From the NCBI GenBank assembly GCA_903813345.2, contig CAIIXF020000006.1, positions 5,942,989 to 6,002,988 on the forward strand: 60,000 nucleotides of DNA, written 5' to 3'. This stretch comes from Owenia fusiformis. Its lineage: Eukaryota; Annelida; Polychaeta; Sabellida; Oweniidae. The notes beneath the pieces were generated by a model. That model was not told the DNA's origin, made no database searches, and saw nothing but the letters and a program-made list of their open reading frames with translations. Position 1 is the first letter of the stretch. Every line of letters begins with the position of its first letter. The position numbers were made by a program, and so were the translations under genes. Below, piece after piece: positions 1 through 10,800 of the stretch.

Positions 1-620
1 AAAATGTAAAAATGACAGCCATTTTTATAAAATGGCTGCCTACTATCTGAAGTGTCATGAGACAGTGTGCAAGGCTCATGAGTATTCACATATCAAATAT
101 GACCAAATCGCTTCACTACTTTTCAAGTTATAGTAAAAAACATAAAAATGGTGACCATTTTTCAAAATGGCCACCTACTACCCAAAGTGTCATTAGACAG
201 TGTGCCATGCTTATAGTATTCACATATGAAATATGAAACATACCAAATATGAACAAAATCGCTTCACTACTTTTCGAGTTATAGTAAAATACGTTAAAAT
301 GGCGGCCATTTTTCAAATTTTTTTTCAAAATGGCCGCATTCTACCAAAAGTGTCATAGGACGGTGTGCCATGCTTATAGTATTCACATACCAAATATGAA
401 CAAAATCGCTCCACTACTTTTCGAGTTATAGTAATATACGTTAAAATGGCGGCCATTTTGAAAAATGGCCGCCTTCTACCAAAAGTGTCTTTAGGCAGTG
501 TGCAATGCTTATAGTATTCACATACCAAATATGAACAAAATCGCTCCACTACTTTTCGAGTTATAGCAAAAATCGTAAAATAACGAATAAAGGCCGCCAT
601 TTTTCAAGATGGCTGCCATG
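1..620. repeat. Degenerate tandem repeat with ATGGCGGCC hairpins
   Basis: About four copies of a 133-160 bp unit. Each unit has a GCTCCACTACTTTTCGAG-like block (near 111, 271, 409 and 542) and ends in facing AAAATGGCGGCCATTTT and AAAATGGCCGCC stretches that can pair. No coding sequence is supported; the short reading frames here are repeat shadows. Confidence 0.75.
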
Positions 621-737
621 TGCTTCTTTAATGTCTACATTTATAGCTTTATTAATGTCCTTGATAATTTTTTTACATTTAAAACATATTGCTATTACAG
701 TTTTACATATTGCACCTAAATTACTGTAAAATCGGCA

Positions 738-1022
738 CTAAAATGGCCGCCATTTTGAATTGAGCGGCCATTTTGAAAATCGGCTTTCGAGCAGAACTTC
801 TACCCCCATAGGGTATATGTGTACAAAATATGAACAAAATCGGGCCAACGGTATTTGAGTTATCGCCCGGACGGACGGACGGACGTACGTACGGACGGAC
901 GTACGTACGTTCGATGGGATAAAAACGTTCTGAAAAGATAATTGAATACGATTTACAACAATACAAACAATAATAAAATCAGACAAGTGGGAAGGGTCCA
1001 AATACCGCCCCCCACCCCCCAT
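738..1022. repeat. Dispersed repeat end with GGAC/GTAC microsatellite
   Basis: The segment shares the ATGGCCGCCATTTT and ACAAAATATGAACAAAATCG blocks with the repeat at 1-620. It then runs into a GGAC/GTAC microsatellite at about 866-912. Such microsatellite tails are common at the ends of mollusc dispersed repeats; the family assignment is an inference. Confidence 0.5.
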
Positions 1023-1251
1023 TGCGACTTAGTGTTATAAAAAGAAGTTTGCAGACATTAGGGTTAAATCTGAATAATTCAGAGTGGCCTAAAAGATAGA
1101 ACCACTAAAAATTGTAATAATGTGAATTATAATCAATAAACCATTTCACGTCAATTTTGATCATGAGATATTTGAATAATTATAAATCAAAGTTATTATT
1201 ATGATGCGTTGAAGAGATCTCTTTAATAGTACAATAACGTCATTTATTAGG

Positions 1252-1307
1252 GCAATATAGTGAAATATTGGACCGAAGGCCCAAGGTCCAATATTTCACT
1301 ATATTGC
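1252..1307. repeat. Perfect 23-bp inverted repeat
   Basis: Arms 1252-1274 and 1285-1307 are exact reverse complements with a 10-bp spacer (GAAGGCCCAA). No gene is adjacent. It may be a short transposon remnant or a cruciform-prone site. Confidence 0.85.
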
Positions 1308-1698
1308 TCGCAGAATTTAGAATGAACTAATTATTTGCTATCACTGTAATTGACTCCATACGACCAAGTCGGTGACATTTTTGCAACCTTTCATTTGCTT
1401 TCAGAGACATTTGTCAAAACATTTATGAACAATTTTAAAACTATCCAATATATAGGGGGATTAAGGTAAACATGCGGGAATTCCCATTGTGAATCATGTT
1501 TTTTGAAAATATGAACCATCATGGTATGTTGATAACATAATAATAATTATACAGTTGGGGACAAAAATAAATGACAGGTCGATTTTCGATCACCATTTCC
1601 TAATTATGGTCGTCTGAAAGCCCATAATTTCCAATATTGTCTAGATACATATCCCTTAAAATTTGTTTATTTCACATTTTGTATAATCTCATCCACTG

Positions 1699-2130
1699 AT
1701 GTATGGCCTCTTGAAAATTCTCTTATTTTTAACATGGGAAATTCTCACTTCAGCAAATCCACCTGTCATTTATTTATGTCCCGAACTGTATGTACTTTTT
1801 GGGAATTTATATAACCTAAGGTTTAACTTATTTCTTCTATATAATTTGTCTGGCGTTTATTTGGCGTCTAGTCGTCGAAATGATCAATCACTTTGGGTGG
1901 CCTTATATACATGTACATGTAAGTCTATTATTATTTTATCGTGTAGTTATACTTTTCCTGCTGTTACCTCTTTAAAAAAAACTTTTCTTGATCAGCTGGT
2001 ATATTTTGATGAATACCACAGATTAGCACAATCGTTTGCAGTGTTAATGAATATTGAATTAGAAGATAATACTTGGACAGTGACAATAGACAAATTGGAA
2101 AGTAAAATTGATTTCTTATTGTATGGTTGA
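1699..2130 (+). other. Unrecognised 143-codon open frame, doubtful gene
   Basis: An ATG-to-stop frame of 143 codons, rich in Leu and Tyr, with a hydrophobic N-terminus resembling a signal sequence. It has no recognisable domain and I saw no convincing partner exon. The second half is more polar and contains several acidic residues. In DNA this AT-rich a frame of this length can occur by chance or be a repeat-derived remnant. I list it only because it is the longest frame upstream of the first gene. Confidence 0.15.
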
Positions 2131-2174
2131 GAGAATTGCACTATATAGAAATTGTCCACTCATCACAATACTAA

Positions 2175-2397
2175 AGGCCCCCTCACATATGAACGAATCC
2201 ACCAAACGCAGTCTTGCGAAGTCAATTCTGGGAACGTAAACATGTGAACTGAAGCGCATCTTTACGCATGCTTCCGAAGCTTTCCGAAGGGGTACTTACA
2301 TATACGAACACCCAAACGATGTACAACGTGCACGTACTAATCGGAACGAATTTTACTCTTTTGCGCTTAGAGGATTCGTTCATATGTGAGGGGACCT
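2175..2397. mobile_element. MITE with TAA target duplication
   Basis: A 223-bp element whose ends are near-perfect inverted repeats of about 26 bp (the left end contains CCCTCACATATGAACGAATC). It is flanked by TAA at 2172-2174 and 2398-2400. A 3-bp TWA duplication is typical of PIF/Harbinger-type elements. There is no coding capacity, so it is non-autonomous. Confidence 0.8.
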
Positions 2398-2400
2398 TAA

Positions 2401-3082
2401 ATTATATTATTCATTGCATACAGCGATAATGATTGAAATGGCACGTTTAGCAAAAATCCTGTATTTATATAAGCTAGCTAATGAATGCACACTGCCGTTG
2501 AGGGTATCATTATTCTTTTCATATTATTTCGTCCTATTTCGTTACATGGGGTGATAGTTATTTAAAATATCCGAGCACGCATATACGAACGTACATTTGT
2601 ATATTATGTTTTAGCTATATACTCTGCATCATTCATTGAATATATTATTTTTGTATTAAAAACATTAACTGAAGTGCCTTTAAAAAAAGAACATGTTTAT
2701 GTTATTATTCACATGACCACTACAATATTATGTCTATTTACTTTTTTATTCGAAAATACGACGGGATATAAACCACTCTAGAGTTAGACCTAGAAACTAT
2801 TAATGTGAAAGTGATACGTTACAATTCAAAAGTGAACTAATCCTTATTCACTGATCTTGTGAAAAAACTATTTGATAAACATAGTGAATCTAAAAGCTGA
2901 TGTTAGATAGACTTAAAACACTTATATTAAAAACACAGGGGCGTATTGTAAATGATATAGGAGTACATAAAATAGTAGTATTACGAACAGTAGAATTGTA
3001 AAAGCTACATCAAGAACGATTTCAATTTGAGTAACTACCGAACTTTTCTGGTGTGATAAAGTTAAGGACAAGTTAGATAACC
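2401..3082. other. Upstream/5' region of Hv-A, no gene seen
   Basis: AT-rich sequence running up to the Hv-A start codon. I see no recognisable coding exon or convincing core-promoter motif. The last 100 or so bases are presumably 5' UTR or promoter, but no start site can be assigned from sequence alone. Confidence 0.4.
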
Positions 3083-6000
3083 ATGGCTGGAATGGATATC
3101 TTTGCGTCTAGGATGGCCGAAGGAATTGTGGAAGATGGAAAGTGTCAATGGCTCAAAGGGTAAGTGGAAATTAAGAAAATGAAAAATATGCTGAACTACT
3201 TGCATTCTATTTAGTACTGGTATCACCTCTTTATATATTTTGCTAATTCCTGATGTTATTGATGAAAGCACGGGCTTCTCTTGAAAGCCCATGATGAAAG
3301 CTAACATTCAGACATTGCATTGTGTTTGAGCTTTTTGTCAAATTTTCAGATGGCAGAGGAGACTTTCGACAATTCTCAATAATCCTAATCTTCACATTGC
3401 GGTCACCTGTCTTGCAATTGCAGATGCTACATTCCTTGTATGTCAACTAATCATTGATCTCATCATAGTTAGAGGTAAGTAACATATAATAGAATAGATA
3501 GAGGTAATTGTAATATAAACGAATTTAGTCAGAGGTAATTAATGACATAGTCTTGAATGGTCAAAGGTAAGTACTATACTCGAGAATAGTCAGATGTAAC
3601 TTCCATAGTCTAGAATAGTCAGAGGTAATTACCATAGTCTTGAATGGTCAAAGGTAAGTACTATACTCGAGAATAGTCAGATGTAACTTCCATAGTCTAG
3701 AATAGTCAGAGGTAAGTACCATAGTCTTGAATGGTCAAAAGGTAAGTACCATAGTCTTGAATGGTCAAAAGGTAAGTACCATAGTCTTGAATGGTCAAAA
3801 GTAAGTACAATAGTCCTGAATGGTCAAAGGTAAGTACCATAGTCTTGAATGGTCAAAGGTAAGTACCATAGTCTTGAATGGTCAAAGGTAAGTACCATAG
3901 TCTTGAATGGTCAAAGGTAAGTACCATAGTCTTGAATGGTCAAAGGTAAGTACCATAGTCTTGAATGGTCAAAGGTAAGTACCATAGTCTTGAATGGTCA
4001 AAGGTAAGTACCATAATCTTGAATGGTCAAAGGTAAGTACCATAGTCTTGATTGGTCAAAGGTAAATACCATGGTCTTGAATGGTCAAAGCCAAAGGTAA
4101 GTACCAAAGTCTTGAATGGTTAAAGGTAAGTACCATAGTCTTGATTGGTCAAAGGTAAGTACAATACTCTAGAATGAGAGAGAAACAAATAGTCTTAGCA
4201 TTATATATAATGATATTCACTTGTCTGGCATTCAGTTATCATATCATGAAATGTACTTTTACTTTTCAGAAATGTTTCGAACGAATGTTGACCATACTAA
4301 AACGATTTCATTCACTCTAAACGACACTTACTACCCCGATTTTGCTTGTTTTGGAGGAGATCACTATGACACTGGCAGTGTAGAAGACTTGGTCTCATTT
4401 CTCAATTATGATGACCATAGCGATGGAAACCACGGAAATGGGCATCACAGAAAGCGACGAGATGATGGAACTGAAGTACAGGATAACAGACTTTTGTCGC
4501 CAATATTTGCGGCTAATCGGAATCTCCCCTTTGAGCTACATCTTCAACAATTCTGTGCTGGAATAGCAATACCAGCTCAAAATGATTCAGAAACACCAAC
4601 AGACGTCCCAATAAACAAGATAAGAAGATCTGCCAGACGTGCTGCGGACAATGACAATGATGTAGAACACCCTTCTTTTGAATATAATAACACTGATAAG
4701 CAACGCAGTAATCATGAGACAGGGCATGGTAATGAATTGTGCCCCAATGTGACAACACACAAGAAAGAAAACCACTATGTTTTATTGCAAACTGTTTCGA
4801 ATATATTCGGTTTTGGAAGCCTTGTTCCCCTCACCATAATGGTTGTAGAGGTATAGTTAAACATGCATGGAACCACTTAACGATCTCTTTCTACGTCACC
4901 AACAGTCATAAACGGAACAAATTGAAATAAAAAGTAGTTGTTACTTCGTTAAAGAATGTAATAGTTCGATATCATTGTATTTTTATCTCATACTAGTACT
5001 TTAAACTAATGTCATCATCATTACTCGCATAATGAGAGTTCAGTAAATATACGATCCTTTATTTTCAGAAAATGGTTAGATTGTTTGCTTTTGGCAAAAC
5101 ATTCTTCAAAAATAAACTCCAGGTATGACCAACAGATAAAGGTTAATTAATTTTTACCATTTTGACTGATCACCACGTCAAAACCTTCTACACATAAAAT
5201 GAAGATTGTGGTTAATAATGTGAGACAGTGTTTCAAGCCAAACAAAACGCGATATCTGTGTACCTAGTCATCCTTCAAGATTGGTCCTTCACTGCTTCGC
5301 TCAGCTCATGTAATGCAATGCATGAATTCCTCTTGGGCCAAGGATGTACTTAATTGGCTTTCCATAGTTTTTCAACTCTCATTTACAACCATGAATATTT
5401 TCTAGGTATTCGACACTGTGGTTTTACTGCTGATCTGGGTATTAGACTCTGTTCTTCTTGATGGCATCTGGGCGCGGAGCATGGTTGACAGTGCCCTGAC
5501 CCTAATCGTTATTTTGCCTTGGAGAGTCATTCGTATCGTCAACTGTAAGTAAAACGTGCTACAATATTTCTAATAATTTTAGAACTTGATGCTAGACCTT
5601 GGTGCTAGACCTTGCTTATAAGACTATATAAACGCTTAGCCAGTTTTTGCTAAGGGTTAGTTCTTTAAAATGTCTAGGGGGTCAACTTTGACAATCTTGG
5701 CCCGAAATCAATTTATTAGCTCTCAATATGTTGACAAACCACATGATTTTGGGAGTTATTGGCCAAGGGGGTTCAAACCCCCTGAACCCCCCCCCCCCCC
5801 CCTTCCCCTTGGCTATGGACCAGTTCCCTTTTTGGTAAGCCCGTCATTTTTGTTTTGTTGTAAGTCTTACTGATTGGATTGATCCTTCATTTTTCGAGAA
5901 CATAGCACTGAGAATAATTACATGTTATAGCACCGCGCACTTGAATTCCAGGTTTTGTAATGACATTTAAACAGAGATACAAGATTCGCATTCGACTACT

Positions 6001-7011
6001 TGAGGAGAAGACCGACGTCGCTGAGAAGAACGCTGGGGAGTCCGTTTCTAAAATGCTCACAATCCAGGTATAGAACAATCATTCGATTATAATCATAATT
6101 TGGGAATACCCCCAACCATGGCACTCTAATATCATTTATACAGTTTGTTTGCTAGTATTGCTTACCTTATCTTATTTCTAGAAAGAGATTAAACTTCTTC
6201 AAGATTTGGCAAAGATACGCGGTGCTTCTCAGGAGGATATCACGAAATGCAACGAATCTGCAAATGGTGAGTTGCTGTATTTTAATGTTACAATCATTCA
6301 ACCTTCTAATCGAACCTTTGCTTTGTTTGTTTTGATTATGATTTAAATCTGTAAATAGCTATCGTTACTTTAGCAGAGAGGTGACGTGTGTTAATTTACA
6401 TGATGCAACGTGTAAGATTTTGATTATTAATCACAATTTAAGTACCGGCCGCGGGTACCAAGTTTGAACCCAGCATGGATGATTTAATACCCGGTACCCG
6501 GTTTGTTCTTCAAACCCGGAGATGGCACTCGGCAGGCAGACTGTGTTCAGTTTTGTTTGAATTTCAGATTCCTTGAGGCGAAAAAAGGGTATGTACCTAA
6601 AGAGTCTGTCTGAGATCACCTCTCTCCTGGGCTCAACAGTGGCTTCTCCACTAAATACAGAGGTTTTGGAGGATAAAATAGATGAAGAAGTGAAGCTTGA
6701 AGATGGTGGTATGTTGCTCATTATGTTTGTTGCATGCAGATAAGGGAAAGGGTAACAGTAAATATCTGCCTCATTATGGCAGCTGTGAAGATGGCGTTGA
6801 AAGAATATTCATTTTAGTTTGTTACATGCATATTACGATACTTAGTCGCTCTAATCTCAATTATAAATGTTTTCATTACTCAGGTACATCGGCCAATGCG
6901 TACAGGTTTGTGTTACCGCAAAAAGGTGAAGGAGGAACCACAGTCAAATCGGACGCTGGGGAATCATTTAATGAAATGTGTCAGCTAATAGAACATACAG
7001 CGGAAATATAA
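3083..7011 (+). CDS. HVCN1-like: Hv1-type proton channel with giant S1-S2 ectodomain (Hv-A)
   Basis: Nine exons: 3083-3159, 3350-3474, 4270-4850, 5069-5122, 5406-5544, 5952-6067, 6182-6266, 6568-6708, 6884-7011. All junctions are GT-AG and the phases are consistent, giving 481 residues. The family is voltage-sensor-only proton channels of the plasma or phagosomal membrane. S1 (about 39-66) has D51 and D62, matching human Hv1 D112 (selectivity) and D123. S2 ends at E261 and R265 (human E153, K157). S3 has D282 and D293 (human D174, D185). S4 reads LPWRVIRIVN, so R208, R211 and N214 are kept but R205 is replaced by Leu. A charged coiled coil (about 327-392) fits the family's dimerisation helix. 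The N-terminus is only about 35 residues long. Residues 68-235 form an extracellular insert absent from human Hv1 (273 residues in total). Its cysteines are C94, C163 and C225, and it carries RKRR at 128-131 and a second basic site at 186-191. Proton conduction and gating are inferred. Confidence 0.9.
3475..4200 (+). repeat. 29-bp minisatellite made of 5' splice-site copies
   Basis: It lies in Hv-A intron 2. A regular 29-bp unit (CAAAGGTAAGTACCATAGTC plus TTGAATGGT) is clear from about 3720 to 4160, with older, more diverged copies from 3475 on. The array starts at the authentic exon-2 donor (GTAAGTA at 3475). By eye I count 17 further exact GTAAGTA heptamers, most preceded by AAAG or AAAAG. 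Some units have decayed, for example GTAAATA near 4062. The matching intron of Hv-B has no such array. Confidence 0.9.
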
Positions 7012-7145
7012 ACGTATTCCAAAAGTGCTACGTGGCCGTGCAAAGTAAAAAGGGAATTTCCACATAAAATCCATATCTAGAACAACAGAAACAAATCCAA
7101 ACAAATATTAATTGTTGGTTAATTGTATATATAGATGTCTCTGTC

Positions 7146-7151
7146 AATAAA
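7146..7151 (+). terminator. Polyadenylation signal AATAAA of Hv-A
   Basis: A canonical AATAAA lies 135 bases after the Hv-A stop codon (7009-7011), a normal 3' UTR distance. Confidence 0.6.
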
Positions 7152-10100
7152 TTGTTTGGGTCACAAGTTATGGCCATATTTGTCGTATAAAATATAATTT
7201 TGTGCATGGATATGAAGAAGCGTTCTGTTGGTACATCATCTGCGTAGTTGGTTAGAAGGTTCTATGCCTGATGCGCAAGCACCACGTTTAATCTTGAAAA
7301 TGAGCACAGCTTTCTTATTTCGTGATTTATTTAATCAACTCTTGAATGGAACCATCACATAAGTGCCCCTGGGGCATTGGGATTGATCCAAAAAAAACTC
7401 GAATGAAGAAAGAAAGTTATGCAACTCCCATCAGTCCCTCGAGTTGTTTTGAACTTAAGTGGAGCAATAAAACCCCATTTTTGTAGAAATATGACCAAAA
7501 CTTCAACTAAAACTACTTTTAAAAAATTTGGACCATCAATAAGTTCAATAAGTCCCCACAGACTTTGCTGTATTCGTGCAATAAACCTCGTTTGCTTTAA
7601 GCATCAGATCTTAACCGATTGGGCATATTCTTAGACCACAACTGGCACTTTCTCTTCCACTGTGCCACTTTGGCCTGGGGTACCTTTGTCCTTTACACCC
7701 ACGAATGAAAACAACATACTCTTGGAAGGGAATATCTCCAAACGACTAGATTGATACGTTTAGAAGTTACTCATTGCATACGGAATGTCCTAAGTACCAG
7801 AGGGAGTCGTGTGTGAATGGAACTCCCTAGCTAGCCCCCAGGCTAGCCCGCTCATTAGTCTTCGTGACAAACAAGAGGAGGGAAACCCCCAGAGCTTAAA
7901 TATGACAGACGTCTCTTACTTTCCACCTTCGTTTGTCCGAACTTTCACCGGCTAGTTTCAAAAATACCAAACGTCGTTGTGATGTAGCCAGGACCCCCTC
8001 CCCCTTCCAATAACCAATAAAATAGACTAATAGACAGAAGAAAAGAGCTTTAAAATGCTTTTTATTTGAAGCTTTTAGCTCAATTTTGAAGGAAGTTGCA
8101 TCAATTTTTGTAAAACTCATAACAAATCTTCAATTTTTAGGATTTCTCATGCCACGATTCCACCTCCCTGACTGAAAATCGGATTTTTTTAGGGATCGCA
8201 CCTCCCCCCCTCACTGAAAGCTGGCTACGCCCCTGAAACAAAACATCATTCGAAGCGTTTTGAAATCATGAAACAGCCATTGAATGAAACCGCCCCCCCC
8301 CCCCCTCCCTTGACAGTTTGGTGGCTATGCCCCTGTTTCTAGTCGGTTAGTTAATGTATTTTATTATGCTGCTATTTCACATGTACGTTATTATTTTCTA
8401 GACGCATGTAAATATTGTGCCACTACTTTAGAAGGTTATAAATATTTAGCATATATGTCAAATGACATAATAAAGTGATGTCAAGTCAAAAAGCTAAAAA
8501 CTTGTAACGATAACTTTAATCATACATTTTCCTCTTTAAGCTAACTCGTTGAAGTACAAAATAAAAGTCAAATAAACTATATCCCGAGGATAACCATATT
8601 AAAAAACAAAATGTAAATTGTTTTTATCACTATGCTCACATTTTGACGTGACTTAACTTCTAATATACTCCCCAAAAAAGTTAAGGACCAGTGGTTTTCT
8701 TCATAGGTTTACATGTTAACCCCCATATTTGTTTGAACGACTTTTTTCTATGCTTGAAACAAAAGAAAATCTGATAAAGTATTTCTGTATCTTGATTCTG
8801 CAAAATTCAATGTTATATCTCCATTACAATGGATCAAAATTTGATGTCAAAATTGATGAATTTCATGAAATGTAGGAAAAATTAACTCAACTTTCTATGA
8901 GGAGTATATGTAATGCGTGTTCAATCGTCTCTCATGTCAAGAATAACAAGGCCTATTGGACTAATGAGCAGATTTCAAGGTGGACAGCTTTTTATTTTCT
9001 CTTATTCCACTTTAGGAATACCTGTTATAATGAGACAAACTGATCGTATCAAAATGGTTCACCGTCGATCAATAGTATTGGATACAACTTCTTGCAAAGT
9101 TGTTTCAATGACAGTACGAAAGATCATGACAATTTGAATAGAATCATTTCTTAATAATCTAGTAATAGAATTGACGGGAAACAACAATTTTATATTTGAA
9201 ATGATTGTTTGGAGTTCACACATAGGCATGAAAAGAAACAGGAGTTCTTTTGTTATTTTGGTAATATATTGATAGTTTAATAATCTTTAACATCGTAATT
9301 GATTGACGTTTTTATGATGATCAAGACCTGAATAATAAATGTCCCACATTGGATCTCACGATGTCGTCATTGAACATGTTGCCAGTAATATTCACTGATG
9401 AAGCGCGGCACATAACGCTATCTAGACAAATTAAAATAAACAAATGATGTTTTGCAAAAGTAGTTTCATCTCTTATCTTATTCTTAGGCTCAACAATATA
9501 TCTAATCTTGCGTCAAGACAGTGGACTTGTCTTCCCCCCTCTTTTTATTTGTCTTCTTCACCAACACAATAGATGTGTAGTTATGTTGTGTATAATAACC
9601 TTGGAAATCGAAGCTGCATTATCCCTGAACACTTTTAGTGATGGATGATTTACCCGCTTGTCAAATATTTTGTTTGTGGGACGTGGAAGACTTACTAATT
9701 TTATATCAGTTGTTTATCTTGATTTATTCTGAAACATATTTCTGATCATTTTAAAACCTACTAGAATAAACAAATCTCTGATATCAAGATCCATCGAGTG
9801 AAAAGAATCATATCTTATACTTTAGTTTGGCTTAAATTGATATTTCGTCAGGTTTAACCGGCTTGAAAGAAAAATATGGTTCATTCGGGTTTAATTCTAA
9901 ACAAAACATGGTATTCATTTTAAATTAAACTTTTCAAAATCCAAAAACCCCAGGGCATATGGCACAGCTAAACTGGCTCTGTCCTCAACCAATGGGACAA
10001 TGGGGTATCATGGCAAATCGTCTGATCAGGTGGCTAACTCATGATCAACACCATCTGCATTTGAGAACATTCACTACTCGGGGTTGAAAACATAAGTCGT

Positions 10101-10800
10101 CAAAAAGTTAATGTTGTGTAATTTATATCAACGTTAAACTTTTATATTATACGTAAACCGACCAGCAAATATATACATGTACAGTACACAGCTTTTTGCC
10201 TCTTATTTTGAAAGTTAATTTTAAATTGAACTTTTCAAGTGCAAAAATCCCAGGGCATGGCACGTACAGTTAATGCTGTGGGACCCAGAACACGAACCTC
10301 ATTAATCTACGCTCGATGAACTTTTTGTGAGATTTTTGGCGACGATCCCGATCAATATTAAACTATTTAAAAATGCAAAGTATTGTCTGCCCTTTGTCAT
10401 GAAAAAGTTTATAAAAATAGTTCACGATATAAAAAATGGTTGACATTTGTTCATCATGTACATCGTGTTGGCATTTCTGATATTGCATGGCATTTCTGAT
10501 CGCATCGTGCATATTTCAAATCTGTGTTTGTTGGCTAGTTGTTTTCGATTAATTATCCAAAGTATGTATGAACATCATGTGTAGTCAAATAGAACGCTCT
10601 TCGCATCGCATGACTACATAGGTTCACTCCGAGTGTAGAATGTCTCAACCTTAACCTACATAAATTAAACCGAGGACTGAATAGTACAGAGCGCAGTTCA
10701 AAGTAGTTAACTCTAAAATACACAAACGACCAAACTACATAAACAGGAAACAAAAGAAGTAGAATATCATAAAAACGGATACACGCATACGTAGTGGAAG
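7152..10800. other. Intergenic region between the two Hv genes
   Basis: No coding exon is supported. C-rich dispersed-repeat fragments with 'gctacgcccctg'-like ends lie at about 7870-8340. A 50-bp direct repeat, seen at about 9917-9970 and again at 10215-10265 (shared ACTTTTCAA and CCCAGGGCAT blocks), lies upstream of the Hv-B start. The promoter of Hv-B is presumably within the last few hundred bases, but no core element is clear. Confidence 0.5.

Noticed and set aside
3720-4170. Regular 29-bp repeats resembling a CRISPR array
   Set aside because: There are no unique spacers between repeats; the array is a continuous minisatellite inside a eukaryotic intron and starts at the exon's own splice donor.
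5765-5820. Long poly-C tract in Hv-A intron 5 as a functional element
   Set aside because: It sits within a low-complexity dispersed-repeat fragment, and homopolymer length may be an assembly artefact.
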